Numbered from the stretch's first letter, positions 45,923 through 55,504 are shown. The stretch is DNA of 64,000 nucleotides from Enterococcus canis NBRC 100695 (GCF_001544375.1 NZ_BCQJ01000009.1:1-64000), one strand, 5' to 3'. Notes: a model not told the origin generated them from the letters alone. Program-made: numbers and translations.

Positions 45923-47437
45923 CTATTTGGTCATTGGGAATTTTTCCGCCAGATTTTTACGATGGCGGCGTTCATACAAGGCATATAGTCCTAAACCACC
46001 TAGGGTAAAGACGACCGGCCCTGCTAACATCCAAATCATGCTTTCCACGTCATCAGCCTCAATTACTGGTTGGATGATGGTGAAGAGATTGGCACCAGCC
46101 ACGATTAAGAAGACGACAACGGAAACGATGATGGTTACCGTGTGATTTTTATAGGCCACAAAAGGACGTTCTAAATCGGTTTTCTTCTTGAAGAATGGAA
46201 AGGCCCAGATCATGAACAAGTATGGCAGTGTCATGGAAACGTTAGACATCAAGGTTAATTTGTTATAAAAGTCAGAAGGATTGCTAGTCCCGAAGGACGC
46301 GATGAAAATAATGCCGACAACAATCAAGCATTGAACCATCATAGCAGTTTGGGGCATCCCAGCTTTATTCAATTTAACAAAACGTTTAGGCCATAATTCT
46401 TTGGGTGTTCCTAAAATCAAGGTTTTCAGTGGTGAATAGCTCAAGGTGAAGAAAGCCCCTGAATAAGCTAAGAACATAGAAAGTCCGGTGTAGCGCGCAA
46501 ACCAATTACCAATTGTAATCGCCGTCGCTTGCGATAAGCCTAAGGCATTGCCTAACTCGTAACCTAAATTATTCATCATGACATAGGTAATGTTCCCCAA
46601 GTTAGTAGTGTCGCTAGCAAGCACTGCTTGCCAATTGGTACTTACTCCCCACAGGAAGATCCCAATCGCATAACCAAGCGAAATGACCAATGCCGCAAAA
46701 ATTACGCCACGGGGAAAAGTCTTTCCGGGATTATCCGTTTTATCCACCAATCCACCAATCGCCTCGATTCCGCCGTAAGCGAAGATCGCGAATACCACAA
46801 AGCCTAATACACCGATAGGACTTTGATAGCTAGGATTTGGGGAGGTTAGGACATGGTCCAGCGGCTGGGCTAAATGGCCACCATTACCAAACCAAATCAC
46901 TAAGCTGACTAGAATCAAGATTACATTTAACCCTGTGACCGCCAACCCACCAAGACTGGTGATGCGTACGATTCGCTTTAAGCCATGTGAAGATAAGAAG
47001 GTTACGAATAACATCCATAAAATGGCTAAGAGACCTACGATTTGGGTAGAAGAAAGCCCCGCAAAATGGAAGACTTGCGTTTCATCACGACCGGTTACGA
47101 AAGTAGTCAAAGGGATCCAAACTTTCGAAGCAGTCGAAACCATCCAAATGATATAAGACGAGAACCACATGAAGGTGCCGATAAAGGCGAACCGAGGTCC
47201 CACGCTTTCCTTCAGCCAAGTGTAAAGCCCGGCGTTTTCACCCTTATAGCTGGAACCATATTCAGCCATCATTAAGGCAAAGGGAATAAAGAACAAAATG
47301 GCGGCCAGCACGTACCATAAAATCGCGCCGTATCCCATTAAGTAAAAGGCAACTGGACCATTAGCAAAGCCGAAGACCGAGGTAAAGATCATCAAGACTA
47401 AGCCTACCAGTGTCAAACCTTTCGCTTTTGTTGACAT
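45923..47437 (-). CDS. yjeM: APC-family amino acid permease, YjeM-like
   Basis: A 504-residue transporter with twelve hydrophobic segments. ATG 47437 has AGGAG eight bases upstream; GTG 47446 abuts the ribosome site and is rejected. MIFTSVFGFANGPVAFYLMG is the first-helix substrate motif, and FAYGGIEAIGGLVDKTDNPG the TM6 region of the APC/GadC group. It looks like the glutamate/GABA-type YjeM branch. No decarboxylase is nearby, so exchange function is unsupported. Confidence 0.87.
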   Translation of the reverse strand: MSTKAKGLTLVGLVLMIFTSVFGFANGPVAFYLMGYGAILWYVLAAILFFIPFALMMAEYGSSYKGENAGLYTWLKESVGPRFAFIGTFMWFSSYIIWMVSTASKVWIPLTTFVTGRDETQVFHFAGLSSTQIVGLLAILWMLFVTFLSSHGLKRIVRITSLGGLAVTGLNVILILVSLVIWFGNGGHLAQPLDHVLTSPNPSYQSPIGVLGFVVFAIFAYGGIEAIGGLVDKTDNPGKTFPRGVIFAALVISLGYAIGIFLWGVSTNWQAVLASDTTNLGNITYVMMNNLGYELGNALGLSQATAITIGNWFARYTGLSMFLAYSGAFFTLSYSPLKTLILGTPKELWPKRFVKLNKAGMPQTAMMVQCLIVVGIIFIASFGTSNPSDFYNKLTLMSNVSMTLPYLFMIWAFPFFKKKTDLERPFVAYKNHTVTIIVSVVVFLIVAGANLFTIIQPVIEADDVESMIWMLAGPVVFTLGGLGLYALYERRHRKNLAEKFPMTK

Positions 47438-47702
47438 ATGTATCACTCCTATTCTGGCTCAATTATACAAAAACGCTGCCAGAGAAGGATTAAGAAAAAA
47501 TGAAGAGAAAAGAACAAGAAATTTTTCTTTTTCATTTTCATAAAAATATTGCTGTAATTTTCGCATTTTTTGATGTAATTCAAGCAATTTATCAAGGGAT
47601 TAGATGAGAAAAATCTAGCAGTTGTATGAGAAAGTTTTTGCTGCCGGACTTAAAATAAACGCAGATTTACTGATAGGAGAAGAAGGGTGAGCCGCTAGCA
47701 CA
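47438..47702 (-). other. AT-rich non-coding gap upstream of yjeM
   Basis: No gene or RNA recognised. Runs of A and T occupy about 47490-47570, consistent with an UP-element-like promoter for yjeM on the minus strand. Confidence 0.4.
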
Positions 47703-47703
47703 T

Positions 47704-47730
47704 AAAAAATCCGCAAGCTAGGCTTACGGA
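47704..47730 (-). terminator. Terminator of exoA
   Basis: Minus strand: TCCGTAAGC-CTA-GCTTGCGGA, then TTTTTT. Confidence 0.85.
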
Positions 47731-47746
47731 CTCCTGTATCAAGTGC

Positions 47747-48502
47747 TTATAGTGCGATATCCAATTCCACCGGACAGTGATCACTACCATAAATTTCTGT
47801 ATGGATCTTGGCGTCTTCCAAGCGGTCATTCAGATCATCTGAGACCACGAAATAATCAATCCGCCAACCAGCATTATTTTTGCGAGCATTAAAACGATAG
47901 CTCCACCAAGAATAAACGCCTTCTAAGTCAGGATAGAAATAGCGGAAGCTATCGGTAAAACCAGCCGCTAATAGTTCGCTGAATTTTGTCCGTTCTTCAT
48001 CAGTAAAGCCAGCATTTTTACGATTGGTTTTCCAGTTTTTCAAATCAATATTTTCATGAGCAACATTTAAGTCACCACACAAAATAACCGGTTTGTTTTG
48101 CTTTAGCTCCGTCAAGTATTGCCGGAAAGCATCTTCCCAGGTCATGCGGTAATCTAAACGTTTCAACTCATTTTGGGAGTTAGGCGTATAGCACGTAATC
48201 AGATAGAAATCAGCATATTCTAAGGTAATCACGCGTCCTTCTTGATCGTCTTCCGGCATACCAAGACCATAAGTCACTGCTAAAGCGGGCTCTTTGGCAA
48301 AAATTGCCGTGCCAGAATAACCTTTTTTCTCAGCGTAATTCCAATATTGGGTATAACCAGGTAACTCCAGCTCGATTTGACCTTCTTGCAGCTTGGTTTC
48401 TTGCAGACAGAAAAAATCGGCATCTAATTCGTTGAAAATATCCACAAAGCCTTTTGTCACTGCTGCCCGTAAGCCATTTACATTCCACGAAATACATTTC
48501 AT
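47747..48502 (-). CDS. exoA: Exodeoxyribonuclease III / AP endonuclease
   Basis: A 251-residue EEP-family nuclease repairing abasic sites. ATG 48502 follows GAGGTG; the GTG at 48511 is part of that site. MKCISWNVNGLRAAVTKGFV, CLQETKLQEGQIEL (catalytic Glu), NVAHENIDLKN, WRIDYFVVSDDL and YGSDHCPVELDI (catalytic Asp-His) are all present. The length is normal for ExoA/Xth. Confidence 0.95.
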   Translation of the reverse strand: MKCISWNVNGLRAAVTKGFVDIFNELDADFFCLQETKLQEGQIELELPGYTQYWNYAEKKGYSGTAIFAKEPALAVTYGLGMPEDDQEGRVITLEYADFYLITCYTPNSQNELKRLDYRMTWEDAFRQYLTELKQNKPVILCGDLNVAHENIDLKNWKTNRKNAGFTDEERTKFSELLAAGFTDSFRYFYPDLEGVYSWWSYRFNARKNNAGWRIDYFVVSDDLNDRLEDAKIHTEIYGSDHCPVELDIAL

Positions 48503-48593
48503 CCTCTTCACCTCTTCTCTATTTTACTAGAAACAGACAGCTTTGCTAGTAATTTTGTTTTGGTGCGGTAAAATAAACGTAGGAGGGATCATT

Positions 48594-49496
48594 ATGAAGA
48601 TAGGTGTTATCGGCTTAGGAGGCATTGCCCAAAAAGCATATTTACCATTATATAGTCAAATGCAGGACCAAGCAGAATTCTACTTGTGTAGTCGGGATCC
48701 ACAAAAAGCACAGACGTTGGCGCAACGCTACGGACTATCCGCAGTAGCTGATATGCAGGAATTGAAAGCCGTGGGGATTACAGGCTGTTTTGTGCACACT
48801 GCCACCGCCACGCATTACACAATCGTCAAAGAATTATTGGAAGCGGGCATTGCCGTATATGTGGATAAGCCTTTAAGTGAACGGTTGGAAGAGGTGGAGG
48901 AGTTAGAGCGGTTAGCACAAGCCAAGGGCGTTTTACTACAAGTAGGCTTTAATCGCCGTTTTGCGCCACTAGTCGAAAAGCTGCACCAGGTGCCGGATAA
49001 GCATGTATTAGTGTTGCAAAAAAACCGCGTCAGTGCGACCCAAACGCCGGCCTTTGCCATTTATGATTTATTCATTCATGTGGTAGATACATTGCTATAT
49101 TTGCTGGATGATCCACTGATTAAGGTGGATTCTACAATCGTTGAAGAAGCAGGAGTGTTGCAACGAGTGATTTTACAGGCGCACACCGCCACTACTACTG
49201 GGATTGCTTCCATGGATATGCAGGCAGGCGCGAATCGGGAAAGCTATGAAGTAACCAGCAGCGGTGGCTCTTATTTGTTAGAAAATCTAACAGATCTGCA
49301 TTTCTACAGCCCGCAAGGCGTGCAAACCACTCAACTAGGAGACTGGACGCCAACCTTAACAGCCCGTGGCTTTGAGCCAGCTGTTCAGCATTTTCTAACC
49401 AGTTTACAGAATGGCAGTAACACCGTAGCAGTTCATGCCTTGAGTCATGAACTTTGCCAACAAATTTTACGCAAACACCAACGATTAACGATGTAG
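48594..49496 (+). CDS. Gfo/Idh/MocA family oxidoreductase
   Basis: A 300-residue NAD(P)-dependent enzyme. MKIGVIGLGGIAQKAYLPLY is the Rossmann fold, GIAVYVDKPLSERLEEVEEL the DKP motif, and LLQVGFNRRFAPLVEKL the substrate-side motif of the family. ATG 48594 follows AGGAGGG. Related enzymes act on sugars or virulence-linked polyols (MviM-like); substrate unknown. Confidence 0.88.
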   Translation: MKIGVIGLGGIAQKAYLPLYSQMQDQAEFYLCSRDPQKAQTLAQRYGLSAVADMQELKAVGITGCFVHTATATHYTIVKELLEAGIAVYVDKPLSERLEEVEELERLAQAKGVLLQVGFNRRFAPLVEKLHQVPDKHVLVLQKNRVSATQTPAFAIYDLFIHVVDTLLYLLDDPLIKVDSTIVEEAGVLQRVILQAHTATTTGIASMDMQAGANRESYEVTSSGGSYLLENLTDLHFYSPQGVQTTQLGDWTPTLTARGFEPAVQHFLTSLQNGSNTVAVHALSHELCQQILRKHQRLTM

Positions 49497-49601
49497 CAGT
49501 AAGTGATACGCATCAAAAAATGCTACCAGCAGGAAAGGTGGCAGAAGTCGGTCAAGCGTGATAGAATGGGATTCATGTGAAAGTAGAAGGAGACATTTCT
49601 T

Positions 49602-50501
49602 GTGAACGAACAAATTCGACAACAATTGACGCATATCACGATTTTATTTGATGAACCTTTAAAAAAATATACCTTTACCAAGACTGGCGGCAATGCGGAT
49701 ATTTTAGCATTTCCTAAAACGACTACTGAAGTCGAAGAACTAATGGACTTTTGTCGGGAAAACGACGTGCCTTGGTTGGTTTTAGGCAACGCCAGTAATC
49801 TAATCGTCCGTGACGGCGGTATTCGCGGTTTAGTTATTATGCTAAATCAAATGAACCAAGTCCAAGTGACGGGTCAAGTGATTACAGCTGAAGCAGGTGC
49901 CAAGTTGATTGATACCAGCTATGTAGCATTAGACCATGATTTGACTGGTTTGGAATTCGCTTGTGGCATTCCCGGCAGTATCGGGGGCGCCATTTATATG
50001 AACGCGGGCGCTTATGGTGGCGAGATCAAAGATGTCTTTTTAGGGGTCGAAGTCTTATTACCAGATGGTACGATTCGTCATTACGGCAAAGAAGACATGC
50101 AGTTTGCTTATCGTCACAGCCACCTACAAGAAGTAGCGGGCGTGATTTTATCGGTGCAATTTGCTTTAAAGGCTGGCGATCATGATACCATTAAAGAGCG
50201 GATGGATGAGCTGACTTTTGCTCGCCAATCAAAACAGCCATTAGAGTATCCTTCTTGCGGCAGTGTCTTTAAACGGCCAATCGGTCATTTCACCGGACAA
50301 CTGATTCAAGAAGCTGGCTTGCAGGGCCTAAAATGGGGCGGCGCGCAAATTTCTGAAAAGCACGCGGGTTTTATTGTCAATATCGACAATGCCACTGCAA
50401 CGGATTATGTGGAATTAATCCAACATATCCAACAAGTCATTAAAGAAAAATTCAATGTGGATCTGGAAACCGAAGTCCGCATTATTGGTGAAGAACGCTA
50501 A
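49602..50501 (+). CDS. murB: UDP-N-acetylenolpyruvoylglucosamine reductase
   Basis: A 299-residue FAD enzyme making UDP-MurNAc for peptidoglycan. The start is GTG 49602 with AAGGAG nine bases upstream. KYTFTKTGGNADILAFPKTT, WLVLGNASNLIVRDGGIRGL (FAD binding), FACGIPGSIGGAIYMNAGAY and YPSCGSVFKRP (proton-donor Ser in CGS) are diagnostic. It is monocistronic before a terminator. Confidence 0.95.
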   Translation: MNEQIRQQLTHITILFDEPLKKYTFTKTGGNADILAFPKTTTEVEELMDFCRENDVPWLVLGNASNLIVRDGGIRGLVIMLNQMNQVQVTGQVITAEAGAKLIDTSYVALDHDLTGLEFACGIPGSIGGAIYMNAGAYGGEIKDVFLGVEVLLPDGTIRHYGKEDMQFAYRHSHLQEVAGVILSVQFALKAGDHDTIKERMDELTFARQSKQPLEYPSCGSVFKRPIGHFTGQLIQEAGLQGLKWGGAQISEKHAGFIVNIDNATATDYVELIQHIQQVIKEKFNVDLETEVRIIGEER

Positions 50502-50507
50502 GACAAT

Positions 50508-50549
50508 AAAAGCCGGAAGCTTGATTAAATTCAGCTTCCGGCTTTTTTT
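50508..50549. terminator. Terminator between murB and the convergent gene
   Basis: AAAAGCCGGAAGC pairs with GCTTCCGGCTTTT. Confidence 0.87.
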
Positions 50550-51519
50550 AGTCTATCGTCAAAATAATTTTTCCGATATTTCGATTGGCTTCCATATGTT
50601 GATGTGCGGCTTGGACTTCACTTAAAGGAAAGACGCGGTCAATAATTGGTTTGACCGTCCCTTTAGCCAATAGTGGCAAAGTCTCTTGGATAAATTCTTG
50701 CGTTAAGCGCGCTTTATAGGTGTCACTACGGGGCGTTAGCAAGGTACCAATCAGTTGAATGCGCTGACTGATTAAGGCACCGAGATCTAAGTGAGATACT
50801 TGTGTGCCACCCACCATACCAATTAAAATCCAACGACCATCTAGCGCCATACTGGCCAGGTTTTGTTCAAAGTAGCTGGCACCTACTAAATCCAGCAAGA
50901 CATCAACGCCAGCACCTTGCGTGGCTTCGGCTATGCGCAGAGCGAAGTCCTCCTCATGGTAGTTGATGGTAACATCAGCGCCTAGTTGGCGGCAAAAGGC
51001 CAGCTTTTCTTCAGAACCGGCGGTCACAAAGACTTTGGCACCGCTCTGTTTGGCTAATTGAATCGCGGCAGTTCCCACGCCGCTTGCGCCGGCATGAATC
51101 AGCACTTGTTCACCAGCTTTTAAAGCGCCTAGCCAATAGAGAGTCTGATAGGCAGTCAAAAAGACTTCTGGTATGCCAGCTGCTTCAATAAAGGAAAGAT
51201 TTTCGGGGATGGGAATCGCCCGGTTGGCGGGCATGACAGCATATTCTGCGTACCCACCTAGATTCACTAATCCGCAAACGCGACTACCTTCAGGGAAACG
51301 ACTATCCTGTGAAGTGACCACTACCCCGGCAACTTCCACGCCTAAAATGGGATAGGGCGGTTTTAGGGAACGATTTTCCCGCCACATGATATCGGTCCGG
51401 TTGACTGCGGCGGCTTTGACCTCAATCAAGAGTTCATGAGGCTGTGGCTGAGGTGTCACCATTTCTACCAACCGCAACATATCTGAACCACCAGGATGAG
51501 CAAGGGAGATAGCTTTCAT
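50548..51519 (-). CDS. NAD(P)H-quinone oxidoreductase, medium-chain family
   Basis: A 323-residue zinc-free MDR protein. NRTDIMWRENRSLKPPYPIL is the catalytic domain, and VLIHAGASGVGTAAIQLAKQ the NADPH Rossmann motif (AxxGVG). No zinc-binding cysteines are apparent. It resembles the PIG3/QOR group. AGGAGG precedes ATG 51519, nine bases after the upstream gene, suggesting an operon. Confidence 0.87.
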   Translation of the reverse strand: MKAISLAHPGGSDMLRLVEMVTPQPQPHELLIEVKAAAVNRTDIMWRENRSLKPPYPILGVEVAGVVVTSQDSRFPEGSRVCGLVNLGGYAEYAVMPANRAIPIPENLSFIEAAGIPEVFLTAYQTLYWLGALKAGEQVLIHAGASGVGTAAIQLAKQSGAKVFVTAGSEEKLAFCRQLGADVTINYHEEDFALRIAEATQGAGVDVLLDLVGASYFEQNLASMALDGRWILIGMVGGTQVSHLDLGALISQRIQLIGTLLTPRSDTYKARLTQEFIQETLPLLAKGTVKPIIDRVFPLSEVQAAHQHMEANRNIGKIILTID

Positions 51520-51528
51520 AAAAACCTC

Positions 51529-52164
51529 CTATAAACGTTGGATTGCATCATTGATAGCTACGGTTCCGCCAGAAACGACGATGGTTTCGTGTGGCAGTGG
51601 ATGGTCGACTAAGGCGGTTAACAAGCTAGCGACATCTTCCCGGCTGACATTTCCATGGGCATTAACCATCGGGCGATTCAACGAAATACTGCCGGTCCCA
51701 GGATTATTCGTCAAAGTCACCGGTTGAATAATTGTGTAAACTAAATTGGTTTGATTTTTCAACCATTCGTCCGCATAGTGCTTCGCAATATAGTAGTCCA
51801 GCATTGAAGCAGGCCAGTGATTACGGTTGTCTGCATTGGCAGCACTTACCAAAAGGTACCGTTCCACACCTGCTGTTTCTGCGGCAATCATTGTTTTAAC
51901 GGCACCATCTAAGTCTACTTGTAAGAGGGAACGGCCCCGTGAGCCAGCAGCAAAGATGATTTGATCAATACCCGTAAAAGCTTCGATCATTTTAGGGATT
52001 GATTCAGTTAAATCAAAACTAATGTAATGTAGATTTTCAGCTGTTTCGGTTTGCTGTGTTTCAGGATTTCGCACGCCAGCATAGACCTCGTTACCAGCTT
52101 CTGCAAGTTTGGCAACAGCTAAACGACCCATTTGACCATGAGCCCCCACAACAAAGATTTTCAT
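51529..52164 (-). CDS. NmrA-like NAD(P)-binding protein
   Basis: A 211-residue atypical short-chain dehydrogenase. MKIFVVGAHGQMGRLAVAKL is the Rossmann GxxGxxG motif; YLLVSAANADNR and MLDYYIAKHYADEWLKN hold the Ser/Tyr-Lys region. ATG 52164 lies nine bases from GAGAGG. It is co-oriented with the quinone reductase, so both may act in reductive detoxification; speculative. Confidence 0.83.
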   Translation of the reverse strand: MKIFVVGAHGQMGRLAVAKLAEAGNEVYAGVRNPETQQTETAENLHYISFDLTESIPKMIEAFTGIDQIIFAAGSRGRSLLQVDLDGAVKTMIAAETAGVERYLLVSAANADNRNHWPASMLDYYIAKHYADEWLKNQTNLVYTIIQPVTLTNNPGTGSISLNRPMVNAHGNVSREDVASLLTALVDHPLPHETIVVSGGTVAINDAIQRL

Positions 52165-52257
52165 AATGATCATCCTCTCATTTATCTTCTCTCATGGTAT
52201 CACTAAGTTCCTGGAAATACGAAAATAGCGACTCGCAAAAGCCGCTGATTTTAAGCA

Positions 52258-52289
52258 ACAAAAAAGACCGTGACAGCAGTCACAGTCTA
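52258..52289 (-). terminator. Terminator of the coaB-coaC-panT operon
   Basis: Minus strand: AGACTGTGAC pairs with GTCACGGTCT, then TTTTT. Confidence 0.83.
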
Positions 52290-52293
52290 GGGT

Positions 52294-52926
52294 TTAAAGT
52301 TGGGTGGGATTTTTGCGCATCAAGCGGAGCAACACCGCCGCAACACCTGCAGTAGCTAAGCCCGCAACGATGGCTTCCGGAATACCAGCGGTAAAAATAA
52401 TCCCAAGAATAGCGCCATATAACACATCCACTCCCGTACCAGTCGCTTGCGCGTAGGCGTCACGGAACAGGAAGAAAATCAAGTTCATGACTAGAATCGT
52501 GTTGGTGATAGAGCCGAGCAGACCAGCGATGAATAAAGAGGCTGGCTGTCCTTTGGCTTTAAACCAGTGATTCAATAATTTGAAGGCATAGTAAGGCACG
52601 ATCCCAATCAAGATGCGGGGAACGATGGCAACAATCAGCGAACGTAGATCTCCCGAATTCGTGCCAATCACAGGAATGAATGGTGAGAAAACGAAGGAGG
52701 TAGCATTAGGGAAAATAGTCGCCCGAATGATACTAATAATGCCGAAAGTCCCACCTAGAAAGCCGCCAATTTTAGGTCCTAAGATGATGGAAGCGATAAT
52801 TACGGGAATATGCATCGTTGTAGCGTTAATCGGGCCAATAGGAATAAATCCTAGCGGCGTAAAAGCTAGTAACAGTAAGATGCCAAGAAACATGGCGGTC
52901 AAAGTAAAAGTTCGAGTATTTTTCAT
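52294..52926 (-). CDS. panT: ECF transporter S component, probable pantothenate transporter PanT
   Basis: A 210-residue membrane protein with about six helices. LGFIPIGPINATTMHIPVII and ILGPKIGGFLGGTFGIISII are characteristic of PanT-like S components. It directly follows coaC (about 15 bases), linking pantothenate uptake to the coenzyme A enzymes. The energising ECF module is not in the window. AGGAG precedes ATG 52926. Confidence 0.85.
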   Translation of the reverse strand: MKNTRTFTLTAMFLGILLLLAFTPLGFIPIGPINATTMHIPVIIASIILGPKIGGFLGGTFGIISIIRATIFPNATSFVFSPFIPVIGTNSGDLRSLIVAIVPRILIGIVPYYAFKLLNHWFKAKGQPASLFIAGLLGSITNTILVMNLIFFLFRDAYAQATGTGVDVLYGAILGIIFTAGIPEAIVAGLATAGVAAVLLRLMRKNPTQL

Positions 52927-52941
52927 AAAGGGACTCCTAGT

Positions 52942-53484
52942 CTATTTTTTTAAAGTTGCTCGGACTTGATCGACAATTTCATCGACAGAAGCTAAGGCGC
53001 CGCGACCAAAGTCACCACAAGCCAGCAAAGCTTCCCGGGGTTCTATCTCTTGATAGCCGACTTCCTTCAAGGTGTTTAGATTGCGTTGCATGATGGGATT
53101 TTGATACATATAGGTATTCATGGCCGGCGCAATGAGTTTCGGTACTTCCACCTTCAAGGCCATGGCAACCGTAGAAAGTAAATCATCAGCGATACCGTTG
53201 GCTAATTTGCCAATTGTATTAGCAGTAGCTGGGGCAATTAAGAACAAGTCAGCTTTTTTTGCTAATTCAATATGATTAATTTTAGCTGGATCAATTTCCG
53301 TCATGACATCTGTATGTACCGGATTCTTGGATAACGATTGCAAAGTCAAAGGTGTGATGAATTGGGTACTGCTTTGGGTCATCAACACTTCGACTGAATG
53401 TCCCAGCTTGCTTAAGCGGCTGGTGATGTCCGCCGCTTTATATGCTGAAATACTACCTGAGACACCTAAAAGGATTGTACTCAT
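52942..53484 (-). CDS. coaC: Phosphopantothenoylcysteine decarboxylase
   Basis: A 180-residue flavoprotein converting phosphopantothenoylcysteine to phosphopantetheine. ILLGVSGSISAYKAADITSR is the N-terminal FMN motif; APAMNTYMYQNPIMQRNL carries PxMNxxMW-like substrate residues; EPREALLACGDFGRGAL has the active-site Cys (ACGDxGxG). The gene is separate from coaB, as in Lactobacillales, and overlaps it by ATGA. Confidence 0.93.
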   Translation of the reverse strand: MSTILLGVSGSISAYKAADITSRLSKLGHSVEVLMTQSSTQFITPLTLQSLSKNPVHTDVMTEIDPAKINHIELAKKADLFLIAPATANTIGKLANGIADDLLSTVAMALKVEVPKLIAPAMNTYMYQNPIMQRNLNTLKEVGYQEIEPREALLACGDFGRGALASVDEIVDQVRATLKK

Positions 53485-54245
53485 TTTGTTTGCCTCTTTT
53501 CAATATTTTTTAAGATCAATGTGGCAATTTCTTGTTTATTGTTCGCCTTTTCCACGTCACCATCGCGGTGAAGGAGGATGGCTTGGTGTTGGTCACCGTG
53601 GATTTTTTCCAAATCATTGGCTAAAACAAAGTCTGCTTGGTTTTTTTGCAGGCTCTCTTTTGCTACCCGCAATAGGTCTTCATCAGAAACACCCACAAGT
53701 AATTTGAAGCCAACTAGTTGGGTCTGAGGCTGTAGCTCCTTGACCATTTTAATCACTTTAGGATTTTGTTCTAAAAATAAAATTAAGCGTTCTGCGTCAG
53801 AAGAGATTTTTTTGGCCGTATTACGCTCTTGGCTGACGGTGGCAAAAGCACTGGTCAAAGCTTGGCTAATTTCCGTCTCAGTGCTCAAAGCTGAGGTTGC
53901 CAACAATTCACTCAAGCGACTAATCAGCTCATTGTCCGGCATAGAAAGACCCGGCGTAAAATCACTGACAGCCATACTGTGAATGACGGCATCAAAGGTT
54001 TCAGCTTTTAACAGCTGGGCTAACGTATGATCCAAATCTAGCGTAGATTCAATCTCCACCATGGTTAAGCGGGGATGTTGCTTGGGCTTGATAGCCTGAG
54101 CCGTGGTGATGTAGGTCACGTCATTGCCGTTTAATAGCGCGTGTTCCGCGATGACTTGACCCAGGCGTCCGGTAGAATGGTTGGTAATGGAACGCACATC
54201 ATCGATGCGTTCCGCAGTACCACCAGCAGTTATCAATAGATTCAC
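53481..54245 (-). CDS. coaB: Phosphopantothenate-cysteine ligase
   Basis: A 254-residue stand-alone CoaB. GTG 54245 is eight bases from GGAGG; the longer TTG start at 54260 would overlap the upstream gene. NLLITAGGTAERIDDVRSIT and NHSTGRLG are the nucleotide-binding segment, and VIHSMAVSDFTPG and LVGFKLLVGVSDEDL are conserved in the family. It condenses cysteine with 4'-phosphopantothenate and is coupled to coaC. Confidence 0.92.
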   Translation of the reverse strand: MNLLITAGGTAERIDDVRSITNHSTGRLGQVIAEHALLNGNDVTYITTAQAIKPKQHPRLTMVEIESTLDLDHTLAQLLKAETFDAVIHSMAVSDFTPGLSMPDNELISRLSELLATSALSTETEISQALTSAFATVSQERNTAKKISSDAERLILFLEQNPKVIKMVKELQPQTQLVGFKLLVGVSDEDLLRVAKESLQKNQADFVLANDLEKIHGDQHQAILLHRDGDVEKANNKQEIATLILKNIEKRQTK

Positions 54246-54246
54246 C

Positions 54247-55230
54247 TTAGTCGCCTCCAATTTCTACAATGGTCCGGCCGATGTGTTTGCCTGCTTGTAG
54301 GGCAGCGAAGGTCGCCGGTAATTCGCTTAGTGAAATCAAGTGGTTTTCTGCCAGTTCAGCTGGTCGCCAGTCAGTGGCTAAATGTTGCCACATTGCCAAG
54401 CGTTTTTCATGACTGATTTGAACGGAGTCAATCCCTAGTAACGCCACACCGCGTAAGATAAAAGGTAACACGGTTGTTTCTAAACGGATACCGCCTGCGT
54501 TACCACACATAGCCATTGCCCCATCATATTGAATCAAAGGTAAAATTTTCGCCGCTGTGTCGCCCCCAACGGTATCCACCACAAAATCAAATTGCTGCTT
54601 GCCTAAAGGTTTCGTTTTTTCTGGGAACAAGCTGTCGGGTGTCACTGTTTCGCTAGCGCCAATCTCGGTTAAATAAGCGGCTGCATCTTTTCTAGTGAGA
54701 GCAGTAATCGCTGTTATACCGAGTTTTTTCAAGATTTGGATGGCAAAACGTCCCACGCCCCCTGTTGCGCCGGTTACTAACACGCGACTACTTTTTTGCA
54801 GTCCTTGCTTTAGTAAAGCCTCAATGGAAAGCGCCGCGGTTAAGCCTGCCGTACCATAAATCATAGCATCCTTCAAACTAAAATCAGTTGGCAGAGGAAT
54901 CACCCATTCGTGGGGCACACGGACAAATTCAGCAAAACCCCCCGTATGACTAACGCCTAGCCCGTAGCCGGTCACTAAGACCCGCGTTCCTTTAGGTAAA
55001 GCCGGATCAGCTGATTCTTCCACAATGCCGCTAATATCGATACCCGGAATCATGGGATACTGGCGAATCACACCGCCCTTAGGATTAGCCGCAAGACTAT
55101 CCTTGAAATTCACCGATGAATACGCCACCTTGATGACGGTATCGCCAGCTGATAAATTATCAAAAGAAATTTCTGTGATTTGGCCCTCAGGAGCCGTTTC
55201 TGTTACAACAAACGCATTAAAAGTAGACAT
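54247..55230 (-). CDS. YhdH/YhfP-family quinone oxidoreductase (AcuI-like)
   Basis: A 327-residue zinc-free MDR enzyme. VAYSSVNFKDSLAANPKGGV and IRQYPMIPGIDISGIVEES are the YhdH signature, and SRVLVTGATGGVGRFAIQIL the NADPH motif. Family members include acryloyl-CoA reductase. It heads the operon leading to coaB, coaC and panT, an association worth noting because it uses a CoA-ester-type substrate in relatives. Confidence 0.87.
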   Translation of the reverse strand: MSTFNAFVVTETAPEGQITEISFDNLSAGDTVIKVAYSSVNFKDSLAANPKGGVIRQYPMIPGIDISGIVEESADPALPKGTRVLVTGYGLGVSHTGGFAEFVRVPHEWVIPLPTDFSLKDAMIYGTAGLTAALSIEALLKQGLQKSSRVLVTGATGGVGRFAIQILKKLGITAITALTRKDAAAYLTEIGASETVTPDSLFPEKTKPLGKQQFDFVVDTVGGDTAAKILPLIQYDGAMAMCGNAGGIRLETTVLPFILRGVALLGIDSVQISHEKRLAMWQHLATDWRPAELAENHLISLSELPATFAALQAGKHIGRTIVEIGGD

Positions 55231-55274
55231 TTTTTCACAGCCTTTACTGTTTTTTATTGTTGCTTTTCATGACT

Positions 55275-55338
55275 GGTAGTAGGACAGCTGCCCCCTAGTA
55301 TGGGGATCCTGTTATACTACCGCTGTTGTTTTACCCAA
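55275..55338 (-). promoter_or_regulatory. Promoter with a long inverted repeat, for the yhdH-coaBC-panT operon
   Basis: On the minus strand TTGGGT (55338-55333), 16 bases, and TATAAC (55316-55311) form a promoter. The -10 lies within an imperfect inverted repeat (GGTAGTAGGACAG at 55275-55287 with CTGTTATACTACC at 55309-55321) whose centre also pairs CCCC with GGGG. This suits an operator or a leader hairpin. Confidence 0.5.
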
Positions 55339-55504
55339 AACACAAGGGTCATTGTTTGGGTCAAAAGATCATTTACATTACAATTATAATATGAGTTTGG
55401 CAAAAGTTTGTCAATGAAACGCTTTTTTTAAACTGTCATATTATCACTTTAAAAAAGATTGACACAGTTTCAATTGAATCTTGACGAAAACAAATAAAAA
55501 GGGC

